Notes: a model not told the origin generated them from the letters alone. Counted from the stretch's first letter, positions 37,471-50,955 are shown. The stretch: DNA of 64,000 nucleotides from Sipunculus nudus (GCA_026874595.1 CM049316.1:67296676-67360675), one strand, 5' to 3'. Made by a program: numbers and translations.

Positions 37471-38426
37471 CGAACGAACATATTCATATAATGTACATAT
37501 ATATATCGTAAACATTCACATAATTATATATATATATATAATTATATATATATACTTGTACAAAGAAATATATATAATATATATGTATAAAGAGAGAGAG
37601 AGAAAAAAGATAGAGAGAAGGGGGGGGGGAGAGAAGTAAAAAGCGAGGGAAGAACAGACAGACACAGTTCTCAAACACACGAAGAGAGGGAGAGACATAG
37701 GGGGGGGGGCACAGAGAAAGACTTTATCTGAGCCATATAATTCCTATGAGCCACATTACGATGACAATTCCTTTCGCGAACTCGATCTGTAACTGGTCTA
37801 TATCTGCTCACACACCAAAAATCAGGCCAATATCTGCAGGCATTGCGAAAAAAAAGTCCGTACATGTGTATCTGTCATGAATATTTCTATTTTTCATGAA
37901 ATTACCTAAGTTTAGGAGCAGTAAAACGGTCAAAAGTAGGTCAACTGGGACGAAACGCGAACTCGATCTGTAACTGGTCTAAATCTGCCCACACACCAAA
38001 AATCAGGCCAATATCTGCAGGCATTGCGAAAAAAAAGTCCGTACAACTGTTTCATTTCGGAATGACGGAAGGACGGAATGACGGAATGACAGAATGACGG
38101 AATGACGGAATGACGGACATGGGTAAAACTATATATGCCCCGGCCACTTTGTGGCGGGGGCATAAAAATTGGAGAGTTGGTCATGTTAAAGTATCATCTT
38201 TGTATTCTTTAATTTGCGACAACTTTAGAAAGATATCTATCTCCGGAACATTGATTCCGAATTTCCCATGAAATCACACATTCCAAGGAAAACAATATTT
38301 GGTTAAATTAATGGAAATAATCCATTCTCAAGTTCCATTTATACTGAGATAACTATTTCTCTTATTTCGAATATGGAATTCTACAGGCTGTTTCTCATTA
38401 AAACTTTCACACAGACGTGTGCATAC

Positions 38427-38491
<65 letters not shown>

Positions 38492-38492
<1 letters not shown>

Positions 38493-38664
38493 AGTGAAAC
38501 CTTGAAAATTCGAGCACTAATGGGACCTTGAAAGTGGTCGCTTTTTCGAGGTAATCGTCTGCTCGAAGTCTGATATGAAGAGCTAAACCAGAATTAGGAC
38601 CGTTAAAAATTGTCGTTATTTTAGGTGGTCGCAAAAACAGGCGGTCGTTAGGCGAGGTTTTACT
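38492..38664. mobile_element. Small Tc1/pogo-like MITE (in 2.1-kb copy 2)
   Basis: Same as the copy-1 element, flanked by (TA)n. Confidence 0.5.
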
Positions 38665-39064
38665 TTATTATATATATATATATAAATATATATTTATATA
38701 TATATATATATATATATTTAAAGCGGAATTCTTAAATTATAGGGGTTTTAGTAAGTTGTTTTTGTACATTTTATTGAGAGCAAAACACCTTAACTCCTTT
38801 ATTTTCAGAACACATTTTAATTTTAACTGTATTCAGCCATGATTCAGGATTCAACAGACATTTAAGCTGTAGGTACGCTGTATAGGCGAAGAGTAAAAAA
38901 TCTAATAAGAAATGGGGAGTCCCGGTCTCGTGAACGGACGAGTATCGGTTGTTTCAGCTCCTGAGGAAATTAGAACCAGTACAGGGTTGCATAACGACGT
39001 TGACGGGCCGAGGGGGGGGGGTTAATATATAATTATATATATATATACTTGTACAAAGAAATAT

Positions 39065-39396
39065 GGTGTTTGTGACGCCGTCATCGTACAGTTCTGAACC
39101 ACATAACGACACATTTGATTTGAAATGACAACTTGCAACTGATTCATTTTCCGCTGCATGAAAAAACAGACCTTGAGTGAACGTCGTGGTGATCAGCATA
39201 ACGTCTGCACGAGGTTATTTTTTTCTTGCTGGTGTTTGTGACGCCGTCATCGTACAGTTCTGAACCACATAACGACACATTTGATTTGAAATGACAGCTT
39301 GCAACTGATTCATTTTCTGCTGCATGAAAAAACAGACCTTGAGTGAACGTCGTGGTGATCAGCATAACGTCAGCACGAGGTTATTTTTTTCTGCGA
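39065..39396 (-). repeat. 166-bp module in tandem pair (in 2.1-kb copy 2)
   Basis: Units start at 39065 and 39231. Confidence 0.85.
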
Positions 39397-39533
39397 TAAA
39401 ATAGTAATTATTGTCAGAGTGTCATGAATTTTAAGGAATGATGCTAAGCGTTTACAATATCTTTTTTTATGAGGCCCTGCTGTGTCCTTGCAGTGTCGTC
39501 GATATTCATGTGATATTCGGCAGTTCATATAAT

Positions 39534-39584
<51 letters not shown>

Positions 39585-40533
39585 GAACGAACATATTCAT
39601 ATAATGTACATATATATATCGTAAACATTCACATAATTATATATATATATAATTATATATATATACTTGTACAAAGAAATATATATAATATATATGTATA
39701 AAGAGAGAGAGAGAAAAAAGATAGAGAGAAGGGGGGGGGGAGAGAAGTAAAAAGCGAGGGAAGAACAGACAGACACAGTTCTCAAACACACGAAGAGAGG
39801 GAGAGACATAGGGGGGGGGGCACAGAGAAAGACTTTATCTGAGCCATATAATTCCTATGAGCCACATTACGATGACAATTCCTTTCGCGAACTCGATCTG
39901 TAACTGGTCTATATCTGCTCACACACCAAAAATCAGGCCAATATCTGCAGGCATTGCGAAAAAAAAGTCCGTACATGTGTATCTGTCATGAATATTTCTA
40001 TTTTTCATGAAATTACCTAAGTTTAGGAGCAGTAAAACGGTCAAAAGTAGGTCAACTGGGACGAAACGCGAACTCGATCTGTAACTGGTCTAAATCTGCC
40101 CACACACCAAAAATCAGGCCAATATCTGCAGGCATTGCGAAAAAAAAGTCCGTACAACTGTTTCATTTCGGAATGACGGAAGGACGGAATGACGGAATGA
40201 CAGAATGACGGAATGACGGAATGACGGACATGGGTAAAACTATATATGCCCCGGCCACTTTGTGGCGGGGGCATAAAAATTGGAGAGTTGGTCATGTTAA
40301 AGTATCATCTTTGTATTCTTTAATTTGCGACAACTTTAGAAAGATATCTATCTCCGGAACATTGATTCCGAATTTCCCATGAAATCACACATTCCAAGGA
40401 AAACAATATTTGGTTAAATTAATGGAAATAATCCATTCTCAAGTTCCATTTATACTGAGATAACTATTTCTCTTATTTCGAATATGGAATTCTACAGGCT
40501 GTTTCTCATTAAAACTTTCACACAGACGTGTGC

Positions 40534-40584
<51 letters not shown>

Positions 40585-40585
<1 letters not shown>

Positions 40586-40758
40586 AGTGAAACCTTGAAA
40601 ATTCGAGCACTAATGGGACCTTGAAAGTGGTCGCTTTTTCGAGGTAATCGTCTGCTCGAAGTCTGATATGAAGAGCTAAACCAGAATTAGGACCGTTAAA
40701 AATTGTCGTTATTTTAGGTGGTCGCAAAAACAGGCGGTCGTTAGGCGAGGGGTTTACT
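40585..40758. mobile_element. Small Tc1/pogo-like MITE (in 2.1-kb copy 3)
   Basis: As in the other copies, but the right end reads GAGGGGTTTACT. Confidence 0.5.
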
Positions 40759-40759
40759 T

Positions 40760-40810
<51 letters not shown>

Positions 40811-41159
40811 AAGCGGAATTCTTAAATTATAGGGGTTTTAGTAAGTTGTTTTTGTACATTTTATTGAGAGCAAAACACCTTAACTCCTTTATTTTCAGAA
40901 CACATTTTAATTTTAACTGTATTCAGCCATGATTACACGATTCAACAGACATTTAAGCTGTAGGTACGCTGTATAGGCGAAGAGTAAAAAATCTAATAAG
41001 AAATGGGGAGTCCCGGTCTCTTGAACGGACGAGTATCGGTTGTTTCAGCTCCTGAGGAAATTAGAACCAGTACAGGGTTGCATAACGACGTTGACGGGCC
41101 GACGGGGGGGGGGGGGTTAATATATAATTATATATATATATACTTGTACAAAGAAATAT

Positions 41160-41491
41160 GGTGTTTGTGACGCCGTCATCGTACAGTTCTGAACCACATA
41201 ACGACACATTTGATTTGAAATGACAACTTGCAACTGATTCATTTTCCGCTGCATGAAAAAACAGACCTTGAGTGAACGTCGTGGTGATCAGCATAACGTC
41301 TGCACGAGGTTATTTTTTTCTTGCTGGTGTTTGTGACGCCGTCATCGTACAGTTCTGAACCACATAACGACACATTTGATTTGAAATGACAGCTTGCAAC
41401 TGATTCATTTTCCGCTGCATGAAAAAACAGACCTTGAGTGAACGTCGTGGTGATCAGCATAACGTCTGCACGAGGTTATTTTTTTCTGCGA
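41160..41491 (-). repeat. 166-bp module in tandem pair (in 2.1-kb copy 3)
   Basis: Units start at 41160 and 41326. The second unit has TCCGCTGCATG where copies 1 and 2 have TCTGCTGCATG. Confidence 0.85.
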
Positions 41492-41628
41492 TAAAATAGT
41501 AATTATTGTCAGAGTGTCATGAATTTTAAGGAATGATGCTAAGCGTTTACAATATCTTTTTTTATGAGGCCCTGCTGTGTCCTTGCAGTGTCGTCGATAT
41601 TCATGTGATATTCGGCAGTTCATATAAT

Positions 41629-41669
<41 letters not shown>

Positions 41670-43144
41670 GAACGAACATATTCATATAATGTACATATAT
41701 ATATCGTAAACATTCACATAATTATATATATATAATTATATATATATACTTGTACAAAGAAATATATATAATATATATGTATAAAGAGAGAGAGAGAAAA
41801 AAGATAGAGAGAAGGGGGGGGGGGGAGAGAAGTAAAAAGCGAGGGAAGAACAGACAGACACAGTTCTCAAACACACGAAGAGAGGAAGAGACATAGGGGG
41901 GGGGGGGCACAGAGAAAGACTTTATCTGAGCCATATAATTCCTATGAGCCACATTACGATGACAATTCCTTTCCTATAAAAATAAAAAGTCGCAGGATTC
42001 CTAGAAATAACCAGCAATGTAGGTCAAAAGCGTGCAGTATTAAAAGCAAAATTTTTGGCGGCTTTAACTTACATATTGGTTCTGCAATGTCATCACTAAC
42101 TTTCAACAAACGGTGAAATCAGAACTTTTTTTTCAATCCCGCACGGGATGTCAGTTTGATTGCCTTTTTGTTCAATACTAGGAAACCAAATGATAAACGA
42201 TGCCCCGCAGCAAATGGGTCTTGCAAATTTCATTTGCCCCAGATGGCTGAAAACATCCAGGGGAACGTCTAATATATCCAGTCAGCGAGGTTGGCCGGGT
42301 ATGGTTAAGTTCATCATTATGTATGACGTCAAACGCAGCGCGTATTATATCTCTTAGTCGAGCAGTCTCCGACAAGCTTTGAAAAAAACAATACATGCAA
42401 ACCGTACATAATATAACGCAGGTTGTTCTTTGCAGCACACACTGAAATTCAATACACTTTTAAGTTAACGGATTATGATTTTCCTTTGCACAATCTCCAT
42501 TTTAAGTGAATTATTTGTGAGGAAAATTGTTGCAAGCATATACATCTATATACATTTATTATATGTACCCCTTTAATCCGACATTAAAAACCGAATATTT
42601 TCCCTTTCTTCCGAATAATAGCGAAACGTGCTTCAAAACACGTTTATTGCATCTAATTAATATACGCCGTCACATACAGTAAAACATGCCTAAATATTTT
42701 TAGGAGTAATTTATGAAACTGGCCATGGTTGTCGGGTTTCATATTGTTTTATATTTCATATCATTCCCTGATCAGCATGCAGGAGCGCGGAAAACGAATG
42801 TAATTAGAGAATTAGTTACCAGGGTTAAACCATTTGGAGCAGAATTTCTTTGGTTGAATCAATGTTGACATTGGGCATATTCTTAATGTCCTCCGAAAGC
42901 AATATTCTTCTGCCGCATCAATTTGTCATCAATTAGGTTTTTTTAGATGATATGAAAGCAACAGCGGTATGAAGTGGAGGGGCTCAGTCCGGAACAGTTA
43001 TCAAATTGAACGATAGATGGCAGCAGCATGTCTTAGTCAGGCCCTGCAGGTGGTTCATATACAATGGTGATTTCCGAAAACAGTAATACGTCTTCTTCAT
43101 TTATTTGATTAGAAATAACTAATGATTGGTCTGATCGTTAATTA

Positions 43145-43320
43145 AAACAATGCGCCAACAGGTTCGAGTCCTAGAGCTCTTTGGTGCCGATCGTCAGATG
43201 GACGTCCGAGTATATTTTTGGGTCATTAATATGTATCTGTTTTTTTTTTGTATGTGCGTGTAAGTGTGTGTTTATCTAGCGCTGTGAGTCCCACTATCGG
43301 AGGGTATAACACTATTTATT
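43145..43320 (+). repeat. Possible SINE fragment
   Basis: GGTTCGAGTCC at about 43160-43170 is a good B box, but no clear A box or tail follows. Confidence 0.3.
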
Positions 43321-45950
43321 ATAATTCACATCATATATTGTAAATACATTATTATTAGTAAGCTATTGGTTGTGGCCCTTGAGAGTATTTTAGGGCTCGG
43401 AGTGAGCAGGTCCGCTTTGGTGGGAGTGTCTACTGGGAGGAAGCCATACAGAGTACTGCAAAAACTTATTTTAATCTTGAAAATAACAGCAATACGATAA
43501 ATTAAGGCAAAAACCAAAAATTAATAATGAAACTTCCACTTTGACATTTTACGCCTACAGCATTATGAGAAGGGACACTCGATGCAAGCTTTTCTTCATG
43601 TAATATATAGGGCCAGGCATAATCAGCTATATCCATCAAACGACACAGATGTGGGGATTTAAATTTCCCTAGATCTGTTTGCATTGCCAATTCTGCTACA
43701 AGCAAAATCTCCGCTTAAGCCGGGGTTTCACATCAAGTAATCCTCAGCAATCCGTTTCTCGGATGAGAGTTTTTGTTTTCTTTTTAGCCCATCATTTCCG
43801 GGTAAATCGCTGGGCTGCTCGATATGTTTTATGACGCAGATTGTCATGTTTACTTGGCTCTGATAATCTGTATTATAATTATTTATAGGTAAAATTGTCC
43901 ACGAACTGTTAGTGTCAAGAAAATGAATATCTCCATCTGCTAAAAACCGTTTTTGAGCAGTTTTATACTGACAGGGCCGTGTGGTGATTGAGTCGCACTT
44001 TTACCCGTGCAGATAGATCCGATCAGGTGTTTAAGTGAACGCTATAAAACGAACGAATTTTATATATACTTCAGTAGAGGTATACAATGACCAAATTGTC
44101 AAGTACGTTTGACAGGGGAACCTCCATTTTGCGTTCATCTGTCTTTTACGGTTAGCACTGTTAGTGTTCACTTTTCTGCTACGACAGCCTCTGTAGTTAA
44201 TATGTAGTAAATGTCAAATTGGTCCGAAATGTAAAATTTAAAGGGACATATTCTCATACGAGGTGTGTTTAGTATACATGCAGTTTGGTGTTTTATACTT
44301 AAAATATTATGGTATCTGCCAATATTTAGTTTAAAGACCATTTACCTAATCCTGTAAACAACCGAAAATAGCGCAAAACATATAAACACAGCGCGGACCC
44401 CATCTGGTGGCCGTACCGCGCAACTTCATAAATTGAAAGGAATCATGCATCCACCCGGTATTTCTTCTGTATTTCTTCTTCCATGTTTTTACTCTTAGGA
44501 TATTTCGTGCATGCGCACAGTCGGACCTGTGGTCAATCAGTCTTGTATATGGTACACAGACACACGTGGACTGTGTTTACCCACACACAGAACCATAACA
44601 ACGTAAAAGTCCGTGTGCCGGAATGGTTTTGCTGGAAAACACTTGTATTCAGCAAAAATGAACTAATAGCGTGAGATATTGCACTGCAAGTGCTTATGTG
44701 TATCTCTAAAAAACACAGAGTTATATAAGTGACCACAGAAAATCGATCTATTGGCCCTCGGTCCAAAAATACTGTGTGAGCGACGGGTGAATTACCTTTA
44801 TTTTGCTTTTTATTCACTGGGCGAGACAAAATATATAGACTTTTTCAACTTCCAGAAAGAATACATGTGTTGAAATTCTTTAACTGTGCATATCAACTAC
44901 ATAAAGGTTTATCCGTTCTCCATGATACTTTTATGAGAACATGTACTTCAAAGGCATATTTACATTTGCAATAATATGAGTATTATCTCACACAATTAGT
45001 TCATATTGGATGATTACACAATTTTCCTAGTAAACACTTTCCGGAACCGATATCTTCAATATACTCGTTTTATATGTTGTTGTGGTTCTGCGTATGAATA
45101 ACACACATCCACGTATATTTGTTTACCACATAAAGATTACGATCATATGAATGCGCGAAAAGAAATGGTGAGAAACAAGACAAAAGAAACAGAAGAAACA
45201 GCGGTTGGAAAAATATATATATATATATGATGTATGTGTGTCAATTACATAATGTATTTTAGCTCGATAATGTATATTCGATGTACATTATAATGTAGCT
45301 TGTGTTTATAACATACTTTTTATGTTGATGATGTCAACATAACGATTGTCATCTACATGACTTGAAATCTTATCTAATCTTATGGACGCCGACTGGTTCT
45401 ACCCCCACATCTTCATTTTACAAGAACAACAAATCAAATCTGGTGTTATATTTGAGCCCCGGTTCATGTATAGAGTGAATATATATTTCAGAATAAAGAA
45501 TTTCCAGACATCTTTAAAATAATTTAGCTCTATGTTCCCATCCTACTTAACGCCATTACTTAAGCCGCAACTGACCACTTTTTGTCAGCAGTAAATTGAA
45601 AATTTGCAGTTGTAACTCTGAATTGGTGCATTTTTAGAATTATGTCATTTTATCCTGGGTACAAGGTACACAAAAACAGTCGTGTATGCTATCAAGTTCT
45701 GATCATCTGATCGTTTCAGGGTTAATGCCGACATCACAAACTTGATATCAACTAATATCAACCTTGTTCAACCTTGAAATTAAAAACTTGAAAATATCTG
45801 ATGGCCCTGGTTCCATGGCCTTCAACTGCTGAATATATTCACTCGATATGCTTCAATTCAAGCTGACCAGACTAAACGCTTAATTACCCCCCCCCCCCCC
45901 CGGGAGGAAGGCTTATATGGGTTCATGAGTTTATTCCTACATCCAACTTT

Positions 45951-46165
45951 GGTTGAAAAGTTTTGGTGGAAGGATCTTCTTAGCCCCCCCCCCCCCCCGC
46001 CCCCCGAATGCAAAACCATTGATTTCATTTTTTTTTTTTATTTTTTTTTCTTTCTTCTGCAGATTTCTAATGTGGCAAATTTGGTTAAAAAGTTTTTGTG
46101 GAAGGACCTTCTTAACCCCCCCACTCCGAATGCATAACCATTGATTTCATTTTTCGTTTTTTGTT
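45951..46165 (+). repeat. Direct repeat, two units 132 bp apart
   Basis: GGTTGAAAAGTTTTGGTGGA (45951) recurs changed at 46083. Each is followed by GGAAGGA(T/C)CTTCTTA, a C run, GAATGCA and CATTGATTTCATTTTT. C runs vary between units. A further C run at 45887-45901. Confidence 0.8.
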
Positions 46166-46707
46166 TTAATTTTTTTTTCTTTTGCTGATTTCTACTTTGC
46201 GCTGGATCTCAAACAGGTATTTGTTTCCAAAAGCTGTAATTTGGGGAAATTATTAGTTTAGGTTACACGTTCGGACCTGATATTTATTTTTTACCTTGAC
46301 CTTATTCCCAAAGGCAGAACACTTCATACCCGATACTCCTTTATCGCCCTCTTCTGTCCCTATTCGGACTCGATCACAAACATGGCAGATTTTAATAGCT
46401 GAAATTTGACTTCTCATGCGATCGGACCGCGATTTCATACATCGAGTTACAAGTGCAGTTCTAAAATTAACAAAGAATGTACTCCATACTGGATTATGGA
46501 ACCCTTCTGGAGGATATGTGGAGTTCACTTTTTTTTAAATTTAAAAAAAAATAGTAAATTATTCTTAATGGATTATCACACCTGCTTACACGATGGGTTT
46601 AAAATAATCTCAGCAGCAATTTCGACCGACAAACGTTTGCCTAAGTAGCGGGCACAAATGTCGCATTTGGTTTATCTTGTTGGCATTACTAGTAATAAAT
46701 GGACATC

Positions 46708-48010
46708 GTCCGCATGTATAATGATACAACTTTTCACTTGGAGAGCCCTGGTGCCAATTACGGAACACTAGTCAATAGTGCTCAATTACCACCATCAATT
46801 ACAACGTAATTCAGTGTATTAAGCCGTTTATACACAACGTTTTCTACTTCACTATGTAGCCAGGTTGTAGCAAGACAACGGAAGATTGGCAAGTCGAGGA
46901 GACAAGATTTATTACCAAGTCGGTAAACAGTTTCCTTTTGTAAATGCCTTCTTCTCAATGATTTAATCCCCAGGAAAAAAAAACCCTGTATGCAAGCTTT
47001 TGGTAAAAAGTAGCAATATTGTGGTCCATTTAACCAAGGCGAGATTATAGGAGGTAGTTTCATAGATGGACGATTGATCCTCAAGCTTACTGCTGCAAGA
47101 GCGTACCCAGCAAAATAATAAAGAAATATAATTAATCCATTTAGTCAAGAAAAACGATGTTGACGGAAGTAATGCATAGGACCAGAGACAAAGATCAAAA
47201 GTTGGTACTACAACTTTTCGTTTTTAAAACATTCTGTTTACACATTAAGATAAGGCAGTAAATCATAAATACTTGACGAAGAAACATCAAGAAACTCTTA
47301 TATATCAATATATAAAGTTCATTTTTTACCTTAATGAACACGCATGTATATGTTGAATTAAATAAATTCAATACTCTCGGATTCATCACTTCATCTGGCA
47401 TCCCCTGGCTACGACCATGTGATTATCAAAATTTTAGGTGTACTGGCCGTGGTCAAAGGGTAGACACAGGACTCAAAAAGCCGGGAGGTAGTGAGTTCGA
47501 ATCTCAGCCGAAGCGGTGAGTTTTCCCCCCAGTGTAAACCCCTAACCAGTATGAGAGGTGTACAGACTTTATGGAAAGACAACATGGCCGTGTTTCACTC
47601 ACAAACATGTGTTCTTTTCGGGGGTTCCTTAGTATTGTGACCAAGCAATGGGGGTGATTACACACCCAGGGCCCGGATGTGTTGTAATCTCCGGGCCTTG
47701 TAACATCAACATATAAACTGAAAGGATGCCTGTGCTTCTGCCTTGTAACGTAGTCCGAAACCGGAATTCTGCAGATGTCCATACATAGTTAAGCCAGCAT
47801 TTAAAAAAAACAGAGGGTTACCTCCAACAACAAATACAAATTTATAAAATTAAACAAGCAAATTCGTGAAATTTGTCCTCCGCTTCCGCCTCTTGTTATT
47901 TAAACTTCCTGTGATGTCAATATGTTTTAGTTTTTATTTTCCCCTGAAGATGTGTCATAATTTTTTAGGTGAATTGGGAACAAAAAGGAAATTATTTGTT
48001 TGTTTTGGAG
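46708..48010 (+). repeat. 1.3-kb dispersed duplication, copy 1 (contains SINE)
   Basis: From ATGTATAATGATACAACTTT to GTTTGTTTTGGAGC it matches 51030-52373 at high similarity with small indels. It includes a tRNA-derived SINE: A-box region TGGCCGTGGTC (47444-47454), B box GTTCGAATCTC (47495-47505), tail to about 47815. Confidence 0.85.
47441..47815 (+). repeat. tRNA-derived SINE, copy B
   Basis: tRNA-like head with A and B boxes, then a tail shared with 34215-34510 and 51780-52168 (GGGGTTCCTTAGT; ACGTAGTCCGAAACC; AGCCAGCATTTAAA). Confidence 0.6.
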
Positions 48011-48243
48011 CCGGTGAGAGTTAAATTTTAGACACACCCTCCAAGACCAGCCCGAACGAAGGGTATGAGAGCAAACATTGACCCAAATTTGAATGAAATC
48101 GGATAATATTTAGGAAAGTTATCGTACCGCAACGAAAACCTGACGGAAGGAGAGACAGACAGACGGACAGACAGGCAAACCCAAGTCAATGTCCCCCGTT
48201 CCGCGGATGAAGAAGACTATATATATATATATAAATATATATA

Positions 48244-48295
<52 letters not shown>

Positions 48296-48310
48296 TTTAT
48301 ATATATACAG
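48010..48310 (+). repeat. Pearl-like tail with (GACA)n and (TA)n
   Basis: ACGGAAGGAGAGACAGACAG and GGACAGACAGG at about 48150-48172 are followed by CCCCCGTTCCGCGGATGAAG and then (TA)n at 48217-48297. It resembles the microsatellite plus tail of the other pearl-like repeats here. Confidence 0.4.
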
Positions 48311-49821
48311 GCCATAAAACCATAAAACATTAGTAGATCACACGCAAACATGCATGGGAGCACAAGGCCAGACTGAATGATGAAGTGGTCCGAGGGTGTT
48401 TTACTGATATTGATAGCAAGTCTGGCCCGGGATGATCCAATACGCAAAAAGTATACACTCATCATCTCAGTAACAAGGCTACATAAGAGCTAATAACAGC
48501 TCCATCTTCCCCTGAAGAGGCTGGCGAGCGCTGCCTTCGTCAGAACAGATGTTAACACTTGACCAGATTAGGCGTGAATCAACACGCGGCATATGGTGAA
48601 ATTCAATACCCAAACAGCTCAACACCAGTGATGGCTTAGCACAGGCTGGTAGGGATTGAACAGTATCAGCGTGTTATATAGACGTAATGCCGGCCGGCCA
48701 GCCTGTCCAAATTGCACTTTATCATTAAATATATAATATTATTAATGCTCCCTTGCATGGTAGAGCACTTACTTTCACTGTGATGAATTCAACCTTAATG
48801 TATTATATTGATTATATAAATGTGTGGGTGTGTGTGTGTGTAAACAGACGACCATCTGATGATCAACACTCAAGCCCTCTTTGACTCAAAACTGTTTCCG
48901 CATGCGCGTTGAGAGGGGTTTTAAAGGTGTCGTCGAAGTCGAAAGTCGATGCATCGACATCAAAATTATTACCTATTAAAACTCTCATTATTTCAACCAA
49001 ATAACAATTCATAAATTAAATAACATAAACATTTCGCTAAATTATGCAAGTATCTGTTATAAATAAAGGAATCACAAACACGCATAAAAAAGGACAAACA
49101 CACAAACACACACACGAATACAGTTCATGCAAATTAGGCACCTCACGTGCGAGTACCGTGCACCGTACTTTGACCGGTCGACATGTATAGAAATCTGAAA
49201 TAAAGCTTAAAAATCATATTTTAAGCTGACTTTTTTCCGATTATGAATTCCGTGGCCGCAAGTGTTTGCATTAAATAAATGACAATATTGTCGAGTATAT
49301 TGAAGCATGTATATGTATTTGTGTTCGATCGGGCCGTACATGCACGTGCATTTGAAAGGTATTCCGCCTTCACTGAAAAATTACCTTCCATCTACCGTTT
49401 TTTTAAGCGACCGAAAAGATCGGCAAGTATCGCTGGCCAGCACATGCCTGTACACCTACCGATTTTAGCGGCGTGCAAATCGACAAAAAAATGTCCGTAC
49501 AAGGACATTTTGATCACTTCTGGTGTGTTCTTCTGAACTGCTGCCGACGTCATGTATGATGAAACAAGGAAACATTGCTGTATAATCGGCCATTTTTTTC
49601 AGTTCCGTCATCACATTTACCGAATTTACCGGCCGGATAAAAAATCGACCGAAAAATCCTTGAAATTGTCAAGAATCTTTACAGCCGATTTTTCTTGCTG
49701 GATGTTTTTTTTTCGGCCGGAGCATCCTCACATATTCCGATCTTACCGATTTTTCGGAAGAAGGGACGCAGGCATTATGCTTCTTACGCCAATATTAATC
49801 CTAAGGAAAGGTTTTTCTTAC

Positions 49822-49907
49822 CTCATTGTCATGGACTTCCGTGACGTTCAGCACCGTTTCTTCTCCATCGAGCATGATGGGAATGGTCACGTCCATGGCG
49901 TGATCAG
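49822..49907 (-). CDS. RGK-family small GTPase, internal exon (switch I/II strand region)
   Basis: This 86-nt exon encodes 28 residues and enters in phase 1 (two bases, CT) and leaves in phase 0. The acceptor is a long pyrimidine tract ending CCCAAAG; the donor is GAG|GTAAGA. The peptide includes IPIMLDGEETVLNVTEVHDN. It aligns without gaps to the short Rad/Gem exon carrying the VDGE strand followed by D-x-W-E-N, where canonical Ras has DxxG. Here the D-x-W-E part reads EVHDN, so the tryptophan is replaced. RGK proteins are GTP-binding regulators of voltage-gated calcium channels and the cytoskeleton in vertebrates; the role here is inferred from family only. Joining to 28101-28278 keeps the frame. 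The upstream exon, expected to carry the P-loop, should end in phase 1 and was not found between here and 64000. Confidence 0.72.
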
Positions 49908-50689
49908 CTTTGGGAGAAAAAAACAAATCCATCGTCAGTAAGTATTAAGTATTTAAACATCCAGCACCATATCGGCCTTCTGACATCACGACCAGACTAC
50001 TGGGATGCCAGAGTGCCTTTACTTCTAGGTCTGAGGTACACATTATAAGGCAACATGAGGATGCAAATATTTTCGTTATTTCTGACAATGCCTCTTGGCC
50101 TACAGAAACACTGTAAATTGACATAAACCAGACTAATCATTTGCATTTTTTGGTCCACTTTCTAACAACACCAAACATGAACGCAAAACGTTCCGTAATA
50201 ACTCATCATATTTGTAAACCCCCCCGCATGTTTGTTAAATTTCTGACCGCATGAATACAAGCATGGCTCGCACGTGTTACTGGGTGCAACCAACTTTTAC
50301 GCGATACAGGAAAAGACTCGTTACCATAGAGACGGGGTATCATGTATTTTCGTGCATTAATGCATCATTCGTAGCATAATGTTAAGATTATGGGCTGTTT
50401 ACAACAATATGAATGCAATTTGATGGAAGACCACTGCGATGCATTCCTCGACACTGCTTGTATCACGACTCAAGTAGGCTTACCAGCCTTATTATCACTG
50501 CCTACTTGTCTTGTTGTCACAGCTACAAGCCTGGTAATATGAACACCTTTTCTTGTTCTGTAGTTGTTCGTATTATAAGGTGGTTTACTGCGATTTACAC
50601 CAGCCCCGAGGCTTCTTGTAAATGAACATGGATTTCCAAATTCGTTTCCACGATGTGCATTGTGTTTAAATTTTCAAATGTGTTTAAAC

Positions 50690-50900
50690 TTGTTTAAATT
50701 TTTACATTGATTGTACAGATACTTATAATAACTAATCCTATGCACTCTCCATAGCACATCCGGTTGCGTTCGGCAGCGTTTGGAGGTGGATGAAGCCTGA
50801 AGAAAACCATCGACCGTAGACGGGTTAAACCAAAGCCAACTCTCTTGGCCAAGCCGGGAATCGAACCCGGGTCGCCTGCGTAGACAAGCCATCTAACAAC
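50690..50900 (-). repeat. tRNA-derived SINE (minus)
   Basis: Minus strand: GGCGACCCGGGTTCGATTCC (B box, plus 50857-50868), preceded by a region resembling D and anticodon arms and followed by a ~150-bp tail ending AT-rich. Confidence 0.6.
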
Positions 50901-50955
50901 AATTTGATGTGATTCCATATATCATATGGAATATATGATTATAACATGGGCCTAC

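Larger units (their letters stand above)
35672..37775. repeat. 2.1-kb segmental repeat, copy 1
   Basis: First of three direct copies with periods 2104 and 2111 bp. It starts inside core 6 of the pearl-like element and runs through the element tail, unique sequence, (TA)n, a small TIR element, poly-G, two 166-bp modules and a GA/G-rich end. Confidence 0.95.
37776..39886. repeat. 2.1-kb segmental repeat, copy 2
   Basis: The junction CCTTTC|GCGAACTCGATC joins the end of one copy to the core-repeat start of the next. Differences from copy 1 are mainly microsatellite and poly-G lengths plus a few single bases (GAGCAGTAAAAC for GAGCCGTAAAAC). Confidence 0.95.
39887..41973. repeat. 2.1-kb segmental repeat, copy 3
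   Basis: 2087 bp, ending CCTTTC before unique sequence CTATAAAAATAAAAAG. It shares diagnostic bases with copy 2 (TATATATGCCCC) against copy 1. Confidence 0.95.
28279..49821 (-). other. RGK intron, 21.5 kb
   Basis: GT at 49820-49821 and AG at 28279-28280 on the minus strand. Besides the repeats listed individually, 29100-30020, 33400-34200, 42000-43140, 43300-45900, 46200-46700 and 48500-49820 show no recognisable gene or element. The 2.1-kb tandem triplication makes up almost a third of this intron, so its length may differ between haplotypes. Confidence 0.72.

Noticed and set aside
42178-42438. Exon-like frame (AARLRDIIRAAFDVI-type helix region) after a TTTTTTTCAAAG acceptor
   Set aside because: The acceptor is fair, but no donor was convincing and no family recognised. 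The phase does not connect to the RGK exons.
46253-46528. 91-codon minus-strand frame with Cys/Lys-rich content
   Set aside because: No splice borders or homology recognised. Possibly repeat-derived.
47441-47520. Functional tRNA gene at the GTTCGAATCTC site, and similar sites at 32.1, 32.7, 50.8 and 34.2 kb
   Set aside because: A and B boxes are present, but full cloverleaf stems do not form and the sequences continue into shared tails, so they are SINE heads.
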